From NCBI GenBank assembly GCA_003971905.1, contig RSEE01000131.1:93762-157761 (forward strand): DNA of 64,000 nucleotides. Direction: 5' to 3'. The notes beneath the pieces were generated by a model. It was not told where the DNA came from. It saw only the letters and a list, made by a program, of their open reading frames with translations, and searched no databases. Source of the stretch: Moniliella sp. 'wahieum' (Eukaryota > Basidiomycota > Moniliellomycetes > Moniliellales > Moniliellaceae). Of the stretch, positions 11,362 to 25,335 are shown piece by piece. Both the position numbers and the translations under genes were made by a program. Positions within the stretch are counted from its first letter, which is position 1; each line of letters starts with the position of its first letter.

Positions 11362-12896
11362 CCACAGCTGGGCTACGAGGGGGATACGAGCGAGGGAGGG
11401 AGGTCGGGATTCGCCGCTTCAAGTAGGCAAGCGGATCACCGATGACAAGCAGACTGCGTGATGTCGTTCGCCGCGGTGCACAGGCCATCCGGGGTGAGGC
11501 CGAGGACGGCGATAAGCGGTGGGCGGTGCGACGCTAAGTCCGGCAAAAGGGCGTGGGGGGTCGCCAGTGTGAAACCGCGCACTGGGGAGTGAGTGTCTGG
11601 GACGGCAGAACTGCAACCCCCGGCTTTAGGCCGGTGATGCCGGCTGTATCAACGCAGCCCCGCTTTCGCCCCGTGGCGTCATCGCCTTGACTGGAAAGCT
11701 TTCAATTGGCGAAGCAATCGACTAGGCCAACAAGCGCCATAGCCAGGCCAAACGTGCTCGGCCACGGTGAAGGAGGATATAATCGAGATGATCCATCAGA
11801 GGTCAACTTGACCCGCGGTCTGGCGTTGGTTGGACCATCCCCACCAACAACAACCCGTGTCATATGAAACACGGAAGAGGCGGCTCGTAGGGAGCGGTGG
11901 GCAGCATATCTTTTGGATACACGCCCAGTGATGGGCGGCCGACTGAGCTGATGGGCGGCGACTGAGCTGATGGGCGCAGTGAGTGAACTCCACGTGAACC
12001 ATCTGCGCGTCCAGAGTGGTGTGCTGAAGGAGGAGAGAGGTGCAGAGGCGATGAGGAGGGGGTAGGGCCGTTTATATAGCAGAGGGTACCGGGGAGCAGA
12101 GGGAGCGTCCGGGCGGATGGTAAGAGTGGTCATCGCTACTAATCGTCCTACTATCTTCTCTGCTTCCCCGGCCAGCTCGCTGTTACGGGCGACGGTGGGT
12201 GGCCGAGCCCGACCGAGCGCATCCGAGTCCATCCTCTCCCCTTTGTCCCTGGCTTGGGTTAGGTCTACGTCAAGACTATAGTAGGCTGGCTTGCCTGAGT
12301 TCCGCTAAACGTTGAACAAACCCATGCAGTCTTTGTGTCCAAACGGAGCATGTTCCCATCGAGATCTATGCAAGTAGAAGAAGGCCTGTAGATCAGATGG
12401 CCCCTAAACTGACTTCTGAAAGAGCGAGGGAGCCGATCCCAAGCACGGAGAGGGTAAGCGACGTATCGAGAAGTTGGGGCTGCAGTTGTCCCCCGCTACT
12501 ACCTCTGTCACCGTCCCCCCGAATACGAAAGGCTCCATACATACACGTTAATAATACTACCACTGACGGCGGTGCTGCATGACGCCTACAGGATGGGACC
12601 TACACAACCTTGCCACACAAGCAGCAGCCTCATCTGCTTAACCCCGACGAGCCCCTTCTTGCCCCAATATACCCCCGCTTGGAGCCACCAATAAGCCCGA
12701 GCACGAAGAGGAAACATACCATCAGTTGGCCTTTCCAACCCCGTTTGTACCCATAAATCCTCCGAGCTATATAATAACGGGAAAAGCGATACTACGATTC
12801 CAATTGATAGACGGAAACAAACAAGGAATTCGAAGTGAAACAGAGAGGAGCAGAAGGGAAAACGCAAGCAAAGAGTCGGTTACACGTATCTTGCCC
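11362..12896. other. Gene-poor spacer with duplicated flank fragment
   Basis: No supported gene. The interval contains a segment at 12024-12245 that is repeated at 22880-23110 (listed separately). A weakly conserved fragment of about 110 bp near 12600-12710 has a counterpart near 29100-29210. The remaining frames are short and feature-free. Confidence 0.5.
12024..12245 (-). repeat. Copy 1 of duplicated TATA-bearing flank
   Basis: This segment matches 22880-23110 over about 220 bp with scattered substitutions and small gaps. Both copies contain, on the minus strand, the same order of elements: CGCCCGTAACAGCGAGCTG, a CG-rich stretch, a GGTACC site, TATATAAA (about 12072-12079 here), then GGCCCTACCCCCTCCTCATC and CACCTCTCTCC. 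The TATA box followed by a C/T-rich stretch looks like a strong promoter core. No convincing coding frame follows in this copy. Confidence 0.7.
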
Positions 12897-13966
12897 TCAC
12901 AGGCAGCTTTTGATCAAGTCGACAAAAGGCTGGAAAACGGGGGAGCTAGTACCGCCGGACAAAATACTGTCATGACCATGGTTGGTATCGATGAAGAGCG
13001 AGCTGGACAAACCAGCAATGTTGGTGAAGGTGGTAATGTCCCCGCGCAGTACCTCTAGCCCACCCGCGGAAACAAAAACCTTGTCGGGCGAGGGAGAAAC
13101 AGCCGACCAATCAATATAGTCCTTGAACTGGTTTTGCAGCGGGGCTTGAACTGCCTCCACATCGGGGAGATACTCAATAGCTGACTCACGGAGGAACTTG
13201 GCTGTGAGGATATCAGAATTGTTGTTGTTGCTTGCCCAGGTCCCATTGTTCTGGGTCGGGTACAAGTTGACCCATGGGCTCAACAAACCAACACATGAAG
13301 GTTTCTGGGTAATCGATGGAGTAACCGAGAGAGGATGCGCCAAGGTGCGGGCCACCTCAAGGGAGAGATGACCTCCGGCCGAATCACCAGCGAGGATAAT
13401 GTTACTGCTCGATTGCGACAGACGGTTGTAAACCTCGACGGCTTGCTGGAGCTGGGTCGGGTAGGGATAGTCCGGAGCGAGGTTGTAATCCAGCCACAGG
13501 ATGGAAAGACGGTCGCTTCCGACGGATTGATAAACGCTTTGCAATTCCGTTGCAAAGACGGGCAGCGTACCAATCACGTATGCCCCGCCGTGAAGATAGA
13601 AGAGCACAGGATCGTGTTGCGTTCGGTTTTCCGCTTCGGTGAACCAGCGCACACGGTCGGAACTCACATGGGTGAGATCCGTGGCGAACACCGCATTCTT
13701 GTTGGGCATTGGGTTTGTGGCGAAAGCCTCGTTTTCAGCCAGAGTGAAGGGCGGGATCACGGAGACAACCTCGGGGGTGAAACGTTGTTCTCCAACGCCG
13801 ATGCAAAGAATCCCACGATGCGGGATTCAGTTTGCTCAACCGGATCAAACGGGCTGACAACCGGAAAGGTCAGGCGCTTGGCCATGTTGGAAAAGGTGGG
13901 GAACGCTTGAACAGTAGCGACCCCGGCGGCCGAAAGGGTGAAAGCAATGGTTTTTTGGAGCTTCAT
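12897..13966 (-). CDS. Secreted alpha/beta-hydrolase (esterase/lipase, HSL-type), copy 1
   Basis: Probable secreted esterase. The start MKLQKTIAFTLSAAGVATVQ is a signal peptide with Ala-Phe-Pro after it. The oxyanion-hole motif YLHGGAYVIG, the nucleophile elbow ILAGDSAGGHLSL, the acid-region FVSAGGLEVLRGDI and the late catalytic His in DTNHGHDSIL give a complete Ser-Asp/Glu-His set of the alpha/beta-hydrolase-3 fold. It is about 350 residues, normal for the family. A single C insertion or loss at the five-C run near 13770 separates the signal-peptide frame from PPFTLAENEAFA; otherwise the frame is open. A paralogue lies at 35730-36783 on the opposite strand, and the upstream regions are also similar (TTTTTGGTTAAAT followed by CCACGGTCCATT). 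Confidence 0.9.
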
Positions 13967-14400
13967 GAGTTCTGTGCGTGTGTGGATGTATGCAATGGAC
14001 CGTGGCAGACCGCCGAAAACCACGCACTATTTAACCAAAAAGATACGATCTCTTTACTCTCACGGGAGGGCGAGAGAGAGAAAGTGTATTCCCTTCTATG
14101 CCTCCGGAAGCGGCCCAAATGTCAATGCGCGAGTGGGGAACCAGCTGCGCTTTGATGTTCCTCATAAGGCCGAGAGCTCAATGAGTGCTCTGAAGCGAGC
14201 ATTCGATCGGCATCCAACGAAGAGTGTGTATTATCGGTGTGGGGAGTGGACTCAGTACCCGCACATATGCGAAGGTATACGTCTTTTTTTCGCAATGACG
14301 AGTATGAGGAAATGGGACACCCGCAAGTGTATGTGTGGCCGTTGCCCCACAGTGGGCCTCTTCCTCGTCGACGTAGGTACTCGGATTTTTTGAGTTGGGA
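13967..14400. promoter_or_regulatory. Upstream region of alpha/beta-hydrolase copy 1
   Basis: On the minus strand the order CCCGTGAGAG, TTTTTGGTTAAATAG, GCGTGGTT and CCACGGTCCATT is shared with the region upstream of the second hydrolase at about 35600-35690. TTAAATAG at about 14026-14034 is the likely TATA-like element. Nothing else in the interval looks coding. Confidence 0.55.
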
Positions 14401-16984
14401 GGATTTGGCTGATGGCGCTGACGTGTGGGGTACTGAGTGTGCTGAGGCCTCTGAGGCTATGTAGGGAAAGCTGCGTCCGCCTTGCTTCCAGTTGTAAGCA
14501 CCGAAGCTTGAAGTTCATGAGCAGGCACTAGCGCATTGAACATGGTTGACGTTGAACGTTAACTCAAGGGGGGCAGGAGGCCGCCTGGGGGAAAAGGCAC
14601 AGCGAGTAGAAGCCGGCGGCCTGCTGCCTGCATCCGCATATGGGGCATGGGGTTTTTGTGTGAGCGCTTAGGCTAAGCGCTTTCCCCCAACCACCTCGTC
14701 ACAACTGTCAACGTTGTCAACACTGGCATGTGTCACAGATGTCAGGGAGGCTTGAGGGCCTCAAGCTTCAAGCTTCAAGCTTCAAGCTTCAAGCTTCAAG
14801 CTTCAAGCTTCAAGCTTCAAGCTTCAAGCTTCAAGCCTCAAGCCTGGCATCTCAGAATCTGAGTCTCAGAGCTGATTTACGCGTTACGCGTTACGCCCCA
14901 CTCAACATATGTATTCCAATGCCGGCGGGGAGTACGAAGTAAGTCTTGTGGGGTTGGTCCCCCCCCCGCAATGTCTGAGGCATTGAGGCTTTTTGCTCTT
15001 TTTCTGTGGGGTTGAATCAACACGTGCGACCGCGACGCGTGACGCGTATGCATATGAATATCACGCCTGGCGGAGTGCTGGCCTGTGCTGGCGTGGCAAA
15101 AATGGGGTGGACGCCTTAGGGTTAGGGATTCGGAGGTGAGCCTCTGGAGATGTATGGAGTAGCACAATGGCGATAATGGTGGTGGTCAAGGTAGGGTCGA
15201 AGCTGTCTAAAAGCCTTCTGCCACACCCTAGAAAAGACAGGGGTTCGAGCAAGGCAGAACCTACACACGAGGAAGCTTCGCAGGTCAAATACGGGGCAAA
15301 GGGTATAATGTGTTACGATCATTCCATCCTGGTTCCCCAGCGATGTTCTATAGTACTTTTGAAGTGTGGTTGTGCGGTCGTCGTAGGAAGACAGAGAAGA
15401 GCTGAGTTGAACGGCTGAACGTGTGGAACGTTGAACGTTGGAAGCAGGCCGAGGAAGAGAAATGGAGAGGAACCAGGTCAGAGGATAGGGATGCTGGCGT
15501 GGTGCCAACACATGTGGAGAAGAAGATGCCGTCTCCGATCCTTTTGGTCAACTATGGTAAGGCTCAAGGCTTAGTTAGGCCGAAGGCCTACTAAAAAGCG
15601 CCTTGTTGGCCTATATGTACGGGGCCGCCGGTCCCAACAGTTCATCCCCTCTTTGCTCGCCGAGGCCCTCCATTATGCCCAATGTGGGGCAGGGGAACAA
15701 CATCGAAATGCACCAACCTGGCGTGCCCTCCATCGGCCATAGCGCGTAAGGCGTAAAGCGCGTAATGGGATCTGGCAGGATCTGGCCTTGGGGTCGATGA
15801 AGCTTTCTGTGGCGGCGATCGGCCACTTAGTTTAAAATATCCAGTACTCAGTCAGAAGTTCTTCAGCGCGAGTACGAAGTATATTTTTTACACTACGGTG
15901 TTGCCAGACGGTGATCCAGTGATTGGCTTCACCGGTCGTGGAGCCCTTCCGCGGTCTCAGATCTCACTAGCTCACTAGCAGTAATACCCGAGAGCTCCGC
16001 GGACCCGAGGGGGGAGGGCGCGCGTGGCCTTCTATCTTATGTAGCCCTCGTCTTGCAGTTTACCGCCAACGCCCATCTCGCGCTACGCTACTGTCCTATA
16101 CGCTTCAGTATTCCTTGCCTCGCCGGTGGTCGCTTAACAGAAGCGGGTCTACCGACCCTTCCACTAGTAAGTAGATGCAGCAAAAGCGTGGTTGCCCGCA
16201 ATGATCTTGCCACCGCCATTGCCACGACCTATGTGGAGTGTAGGTGTGGTATAACCTTTGGTTGAACGCGACGCACACGAACCTCCTTTGCGGCAAGCGC
16301 CGGATTATGACCGGAGCCACCGCACTTGCCTCACGTACAGGCACTTCGCAAACGGGATCCCGAAGAGCACTCTTCCATTGAGGTCAGAGCGCTATGGGAA
16401 CGTGACACACCCGAGGTTCTCGTGACCGAGAGCCCGCTGAGGTGCAAGGAGTCTCGCCTCCCGTCCGCCCGTCCGACAGCTCCTCGTTGAAACAGAGAGT
16501 GAAGTGCTCGAGCCATACATCAAACTGGCGCGTGAATTCAGCTCCACTGCTGTACTGGCGGGGCGCCGGGGAGGATCGGTCATAGCATACTAGTATTGGA
16601 GCGTGTGCGACGCCGCCGCGACTTCACGTTTTGCCATATTGTCGGAAGGGTGCCGGAAACTCGCGTTCCATTTTAGCTCCAGGGGAGCCAGGCTCGGCGC
16701 GAGAGATGACCAATAAAAGCACAGCACCCAGAGTGACATCCATGACTGCGTTATAGTCAAGGTGTTGAGTCGCATTGGACTCTAGCAGGCATGATCAGCT
16801 TTCCCATCGAGATCGATGTAACGAACACACATTTTTGACAAACCGACGGGCCCACGGGCCATAGGTTGCCACCTTGCCAGTCAAGGTAACGTACGCCACC
16901 TGATTGGCCGCCATTGATGTTTTAATGGCACTTTGAGACAACACTGGCTCTCCGCGTTTTTGTCGGAGCAAGGCCGCAGCAGGG
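14401..16984. other. Gene-poor tract
   Basis: No gene can be supported. Visible features are a near-perfect AGCGCTTAG-G-CTAAGCGCT inverted repeat near 14663-14681, the CAAGCTT minisatellite (listed separately), TTACGCG triplets near 14878, repeated GAACGTT near 15420-15440, and two AGTACGAAGTA words at about 14930 and 15870. Base composition is less GC-rich than in the flanking gene clusters. This may be old mobile-element debris, but no termini or enzyme remnants are visible. Confidence 0.45.
14755..14845. repeat. 7-bp minisatellite (CAAGCTT)n
   Basis: About twelve head-to-tail copies of CAAGCTT, with CAAGCCT variants at the distal end. Each unit contains a HindIII site. It lies in a gene-free tract and encodes no supported protein. 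Confidence 0.95.
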
Positions 16985-17028
16985 CTGCGTTCTGGCAGAG
17001 GATGTAGTAGTGTCCAGAGCTGCCACAT

Positions 17029-17483
17029 TCCCACCTATTTCTACACAAACATATGGACTGGATTATGTGAGGAATGTCCGATATTCATGTGAAAAGGAGT
17101 GGAGGGGTCACCGACCGGCTCCAAATGGAAGTCTATAATGCGGCTTTGTTGGCGGCGGTCGTGAAGGCGGCCTGGGCGCGAGAGCTCGAGGAGAGTCCCC
17201 TCGGGGAGAAAGACCTCGACAAGGTGAGCTTTGTCGGCCTTGTTGAATTCAGGGTCGGTCAGCAACGTCTCAAGCTCGGTCTTGGTGTGCACAGCGTGGT
17301 ACGCAGTCTTGGCGGGAACGGGGTCGCTGGCATGAGAGGATACGGCAGGTTGAGTCCAAGTGGGTGGGGGGTGAACAAATCAATCAATTTCGAGTGGTTC
17401 CAAATTGCAATGTCGTTGTATGCCTCGTCCGGACCAAAGATCTGCCGCTCCGCTTCGTACCCGTCATTGTGAGGAGAAACATC
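17029..17483 (-). pseudogene. Truncated copy of the pyruvate decarboxylase 3' end
   Basis: This segment matches the 3' end of the PDC gene at 23167-23616 over about 450 bp, including downstream non-coding sequence (ATTCATGTGAAAAGGAGTGGAG). On the minus strand it encodes IFGPDEAYNDIAIWNHSKLI and KTELETLLTDPEFNKADKAH before losing frame near the end. The homology stops abruptly at about 17483, in the middle of the thiamine-diphosphate NDGY region, so everything upstream in the enzyme is missing. At 17483-17510 it joins a word, AGCTAATCGAAATTTCTAG, that occurs in reverse orientation at about 22855-22873. One codon that is damaged in the full gene (TKTELE) is intact here. Confidence 0.85.
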
Positions 17484-17946
17484 ATATAGCTAATCGAAAT
17501 TTCTAGCCCAGAACCTTGCCGGCCACGCCACAAGCTTGTCTTTAGATTTGAGGGGCACAACCTTGTCACAGCCTCGCCAACACAGCTAGCCCCAACCTCT
17601 TGGACCACACGGCGGCAAGGCCGCCCAGCGAGGCTGTCCCTAGATTGCTGCCTATAAAGCTCGTCGCAACCTTGTCCGCTATTCTAGTCGCAACATTTGT
17701 GAACGGCGGCCAGCCTTGAGTCATCTTAAAAAAGAGGCCGACCCACGAATCGATCCTGAGGTTTCTCCAGCAAATAGTAGGAATTGGCCGTTGCACCAAT
17801 GGAGCCTAAGAATCAAGCGGCAATTTGGCAATCTTGGGCCCACATGTGCTGTGTCCGTTTTCAGCCAAGTCGCTAACAACTGATAGACTGATGGTGTAGA
17901 TATACATAACAGTGGTGACTACCATCATTAGCCATTCGGGAAGTAT

Positions 17947-20900
17947 CTAAACATTCGTTACGGATTGTACTGCCTCCAAAACATCGTCGGCAGAAGGGCA
18001 TTCTCGCCTCGACCGCCCACAGTCCTGGGCAAAAGCCAAGTCCGCAAGTCGCAGAATATATCGGTGGGGGGAGAGAAAGAGTTGACAAAGTGGTTGAGCA
18101 CGTAGCGCTGTTCCGCCGACATCCCAGACAAGTTTTGTGCTGGACCCCATCGAACGTCAAGCCAGTGGTTGTATCCGTAATGCTGTTGGGGACAACCCGG
18201 CACTTGGCCTTCACGCAATTGTGCTGGACGTTAAGCGAACCAAGATGGTGTGGATCTGCGAAGCCGGAATGTAAGTCATGCGTCGGGCGGACGCGCGCGG
18301 TAGCTCCAGGCCTCGCATGTCATATGCCGAGTCAATAGGCATGATGCGAGCCAAAGCGACCTTGACCCAAAGCACAGGGAGCACAAGGTTGGAACCAGTC
18401 CTCGCTGCTCCCTACCCCCCCTCGCGAGTCGGATTGGCCCGCCGGTGCACAGCAACCATATTAGGCCGTTGGGCGGCAATGTGTTCTATCCAGCCAATGG
18501 AGAAGGGCGGCGCATCATGATTCTGGGCATGGAGGGGTGGGGGACGTCACCAATATCCTGTTGGGCAACAAGCACCCAGTCCCCCCTGGCACAAAGCTGG
18601 CCATGCTGTACGCGGACCACGGCATGTCGACAATATCTTCGACCGGCCCAGTGGCAGAACGCCGCTCTGCTGTCATTGGTTCAGGAAGCCCAACCTTGTC
18701 GTGCACCGATATGACTTTGGCCTTAGCCACAGTCTGGATCGAAGTCGGACACGATCTAGCGCTGGAAGGGCTGTTGCGGCCGGTACCGGGTGCGGGAGGG
18801 ACTTGCCACACACTGCCGAGCCCTTGGCCCGAGCTGAATCGTCGTGCCAGCTTGAGGCGGTGTACCATTCAATTGCAAAGCTGCTCGGCCCCTGCCGATC
18901 CAGACGTCTGCGGACAATTTCTTGGTGTTCCCACACCGGGCAGACCCTGTGTCACATCCTCCCCTTCATCGTCAGGGTTGTATCGTGGGCCACGAGTTTT
19001 GCACGCGGCATGTCGATTGCCCGCCCTCCACATAGCAGGTTTTGCAGGTTCTCCTGGGCTGCTACCTTGTAGTTCAAGTCGCGGCATATATCTTTGCGGT
19101 TCGTAAATGACCGCATTGCGTATGACGCGGACAAACTCCTCCTCACGCTGTGTGTCAGCGTTCTTGAGAGGACCCCACAACAGCGCCTGCTGGGAGAGGT
19201 GACTCTGAAGGTGGAACTTGGGGCGACGAACGAGCATGGCCGGGTCGATGGCAGCGATGGCCATGAAAATGTGTGAATCACCGCCTTTTGTCAAGCAGTT
19301 CCTGTGGGCACATCTGTACGGGCAGAATGTAAGCTGTGAACTTGGACTAGCGAGATGATCACGGGCCTAGGAGAGCTAGCAGTTTCAGACGTACGCCATA
19401 TGTAGCCCGGTCTTGAAATGCGAAGCCATCGATGTAGCAAAAGCCACTTAATGCGTGCGGCGGCCACAATGCACTTGCGGACATTCTCCAGCCTCTCAAT
19501 CTTGCTCAGAAGTCTGTCTCGCCGTTTCCGTGACGCTGGGCTTGGCGGAGTCCAACCGTAGCATGGCCGCCAAGTTGGCAGCACCAGAGGGAGAGTCTGG
19601 CACAATATCTTGCAGTCAACCCCCGTGATGACTGAGCGCATGCTGTGAACCACTTTAGTGCCATTGAGCCGTCGACCCACCGATTCCATGCCCCATGAGT
19701 TGAACGAATCCAGCCACAGCGCTAGCGAGGGCCCCTTATCGAAGTTCGAGTCCGTCAGCAGCTCGATCGGGCCTTGACTCGCCCAAGGAGAACTGTGTGC
19801 ATGACGTCGATCGCCAGCTCTTGCCGACCGAGAAACTCGAGCACCCCTGCCATTCGTGGACAGTCAAAAGGGGGTTGAACACTTAGCCGTTGTTCTTGAA
19901 CTCATCCAGCAGCTCACGAACGCCGGAGTCCAAATTGGAAAGCAGCCTCTTGCGCTTCTTGCCATTCGTCGCCCCTGCTGAGTCCTCCAGAGTCTTGCGG
20001 GACTTGAACAGGATAAAGGATACGTCTTTCATATACTTGTCGTCGTTAACCCCGGTCTGGCTCGCCCGGTCGTCGATCCGACACGGCCGTCGTTCTTGAC
20101 GACCATGTCGAGTTGGTGATCGACTTCGCGCCTAGTTTCGACACTTGAATGTATATCGTCTTCCGTCTTGATGTCCGCCGGTAATAGTCAGTCCCATTTT
20201 GATGCACAGCAGTAACACCAGCGGTGTCGTATACGCACTAGACAGTCAGCCACGTTCTCCGGCAACTATTCGTTCCCAGTTGCCGTCCGCAATCGCAAAA
20301 CGCAGCAGCACGTGGGCAGTCATGCCCATAATGGAAGCCATCTCGTTCGCGGCCACGTTGTCGCCCTTTATCATCCGCAGCACGGGCTGTACAAGGATCC
20401 ATCCCTCGTGGTCGAATCCCAGACAGGGATGAGCTCTTCGTGATACTGCCTGCAAGTTCGAAAAAGACGTTAGCATGCTGCTTTTGCCCAGGAATCACAG
20501 TGACTTCAAAGGCAACTTGGCCTAGACTGCGATACTCACTCTAGCTGTTTTACCAACTGCTTGCACAACGGGAGGAGAGACTTGGCCGTTTCCGATGCAA
20601 AGAGGAAAAGGTTCTTTGCCCATCTAGACTGCGACCGTGAACGTGCATGTTGCCCGGCAGCATGCTGTTCAGAGAGATTGGCCGATTGGACACATTGTCT
20701 GCAAAACCATCAGCCCAGCCCACCAGCTGTGGAGACGGACCAGAGCTCGGCCACAGGCCTTGGCTCCAAGGGGATTGACGCCCTTCCCAATTTCCTCACC
20801 GTCCCTTGTTCCTGTATCGTATCAGGATGTGGAAGTCATTATTAGTCAACCCGACAAGAATTGCCGCTGCGTGAAGAGCAAGAAAACTTACTAATGGTAG

Positions 20901-21493
20901 TATAGTCGTCGTAGAGGCGCAACTTGGTTATGTCCACCTGAGTAAGAATGAAGGCGCGTGTCCTCTTTTCCAGTGAACTTCAGCAGGTTGGACGTCTCGT
21001 CTTGGACCAGGTGGATTCCGATCCCGTGCCACGAGTCGCTATCAGCGTCGCGTTGCCACAAGACGGGAAAGAGAGGCGCGAAAATGCCGACCAGGTGAAC
21101 AGATTCGCCAAGGTACATGTGAATAGCCAGATCGCGTGGATGCTTATTGACCGTGACCATCGGCTGAGTCCTTGTGCCGATCAGATCCCATCGTCCCTTG
21201 TGTGGTTGTTCAATGAACCCGTCCTTGAGGGCCTGGACCATCGCCCTGAGCGACCAGGGATTGGGATACTGTGACATCTTGGAGCGGATGGACGAGTTCG
21301 AGGACATGTATGAGGTGGAAAATGCGGTCTCACCCGAAGGACCCAATGTACATCGTCTCCTGATACAAACTGCTCGATGCACATATGAGGCGGGCACACC
21401 TTCTCGATTACCTTTTAGTTTTGTTGAGCGAGTAAGAGGCAATTTCCCTTCGCTCTTGACCGCGACTTGTGCGAATGCGGTCTTCTCTCGCAA
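17947..21493 (-). pseudogene. Relic of a multicopy basidiomycete protein, possibly transposon-linked
   Basis: Broken into many frames but readable in order on the minus strand: DGFIEQPHKGRWDLIG and DLAIHMYLGESVHLVGIFAP (about 21050-21250), GWILVQPVLRMIKGDNVAAN followed by EMASIMGM (about 20310-20410), KKRKRLLSNLDSGVRELLDE (about 19910-19970), PKFHLQSHLSQQALLWGP with EEEFVRVIR and SFTNRKDICRDLNYK (about 19060-19220), and LNVQHNCVKAKCRVV (about 18180-18230). From memory these blocks (GDN...E, KFHLL.HL...FGP, SNR..PSRDI, N.QHNC...KC) mark a large protein repeated through Basidiomycota genomes and often found with transposons. Numerous stops and frame changes indicate decay beyond base-call noise. 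Boundaries are approximate. Confidence 0.55.
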
Positions 21494-22494
21494 CGAGACG
21501 GTTGGACTGGAGTATCGTGCTGTATATAGCTGCTGTTACGACTATCTCAAGTGCGTAGCTTAAAAAAATCTATATATAAACTAAACGCTCAGGCTGCAGG
21601 TGGGCGCCTTGAGCTGGCGGTGGCGTGGGGGGGCAACACTGGCGCCATGCGGGTGGACCACCGGTGTGCCACCGGTGGTTGCGCCTATAACCGCACGCAG
21701 CTGCGCCGATGCGCTTGCCTCTCGACTACCACCACCACCGCCACCGCCCCTCTCTCGCTGGCCACACACTGTGCTACCGGAGCTGGCGACATGTGTCCTC
21801 GTTGCGCTGCCATTATATGCCCCCCCGCCACGCGCTTGCTGTGCTAGCGCCTGGCCTCGGTATGTCCACGCCCTCCGGGCGGATGCCTGTCGCACTGACT
21901 GACCTATGCGCAGCCACCGGAACCGAGTCGGCCACGCCTAGTGGCAGGCCTTGCCTGATATCATTCGCGCCAAGATGCCGGTCATACCTCCCGAAGGCGA
22001 GTTGAAGATCAAAGACGGGGGCGCTTCGAGCGGACGGTCGACGGCGACGGGTTCTCCGGCCAGGTCAGTACCTGCGCTTTGCCTTATCCGCCCATATACT
22101 GACAACGCCTTTAAGCAGGATGATTGGAGAAGGCGCTCAAGTGCTGAGGAAACGACCACGGAACATGTGCTGGCTTGCACACAGATCATCGTTTGCCGTA
22201 TGGTTGCGGGACTCATTCTCCCTCTCGAACGCGATGACGCTTCGCCTCCACGCCGCAAGTTGTATGTGGCTCTTGTATCTTTGCCCTTCTATCCCTATCA
22301 TCTCGGCGTCCCCATGATGTTTTTGGTCTGCGATTAAACGACGAAGGCAAAGCTTCTGTGGTTGCCGCCGTCCTGAGGCTCCTCGAACAACCTGCCGTTG
22401 CCTTGGCGCTCCTCTACGTCTCTGTGTCTAAACAACCATGGCAATGCATGCTACTTTTAAAGATAATCCACTGCCTGATCTGATAGCATCGTGG
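21494..22494. other. Spacer, possible small exon-like frame
   Basis: A plus-strand frame at about 21950-22337 contains DIIRAKMPVIPPEGELKIKD and is the only stretch here that looks coding, but no start, splice site or family can be assigned. The rest of the interval shows nothing I can support. Confidence 0.3.
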
Positions 22495-22620
22495 CACCCT
22501 AGCCACCACCCTAGCCACCACCCTAGCCACCACCCTAGCCACCACCCTAGCCACCACCCTAGCCACCACCCTAGCCACCACCTAGCCACCACCCTAGCCG
22601 CCAGCCTAGCCGCCAGCCTA
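22495..22620. repeat. 12-bp minisatellite (CACCCTAGCCAC)n
   Basis: Seven to eight tandem units of CACCCTAGCCAC, with shorter CCTAGCCGCCAG variants at the right end. The period is 12, so a frame encoding Pro-Ser-His-His repeats stays open, but no gene context supports translation. It is not a telomeric repeat. Confidence 0.95.
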
Positions 22621-22849
22621 GTGAAAATCTGTGGCTAGCGTTGCCACCAGCCTGCCAGCAAGGCTGCGGACTGTCCGGGGATAGGTGGGGGATAGCTGGG
22701 GGTAACCTGGGGCCAAGCTGTCGGGTATAGATTGTCTCGACCTTGGCGACCATCTTGCGCAAGCTTTTCTTGTACAGGGTTGTGGCACTTCTAATCATAG
22801 ACTCACGGTATCAAATTCTTACCTTGAGCGAGATCGGCGGCAACGATGT

Positions 22850-23166
22850 GACTAGAAATTTCGATTAGCTATCAGTGGTGCTTCCGAGGAGAGAGGTGCA
22901 GAAGGCGATGAGGAGGGGGTAGGGCCTTTTATATAGCACAGGGTACCGGAGGGGAGCAGAGGGAGCGTCCGGCGGATGATAGAGGGGTGATCGCGAATCG
23001 TTCTATGTTCTCTGCTTCCCCTCAGCTCGCTGTTACGGGCGACGGTGGGTGGCCGAGCCCGACCGAGCCCTACCGAGCCCATCCTCTCCCTTGCCTCCCT
23101 TGCCTGGGTTACACACCTCTCTCCGGTGGGCGGGCCCCAGCCTGGGATCTGCCCATGCCATCCACA
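22850..23166 (-). promoter_or_regulatory. Copy 2 of TATA-bearing flank, downstream of PDC
   Basis: Directly beyond the PDC terminator region. On the minus strand it has TATATAAAA at about 22927-22935 followed by GGCCCTACCCCCTCCTCATC, CACCTCTCTCC, and then a GCTCAAG-GTAAGA junction near 22820-22830 that looks like an exon end and donor. A minus-strand transcript could start here, but no recognisable product follows. The homologous segment is at 12024-12245. Confidence 0.5.
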
Positions 23167-23272
23167 TTCCCACCTACTTCTGCACAAAGGTATGGGCTGG
23201 AGTATGTGAGGAATGTCCAATGTTCATGTGAAAAGGAGTGGAGGGGGTCACCGTCGGGCCCCAAATGGAAGT

Positions 23273-25335
<2,063 letters not shown>

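Noticed and set aside
14755-14845. CRISPR-like array
   Set aside because: Units are contiguous 7-mers with no spacers, and the genome is eukaryotic.
22495-22620. Possible telomeric or subtelomeric repeat
   Set aside because: The unit CACCCTAGCCAC is not TTAGGG-like and lies inside the contig with genes on both sides.
22438-22638. Open frame encoding Pro-Ser-His-His repeats
   Set aside because: Produced entirely by the 12-bp minisatellite; no flanking coding signal.
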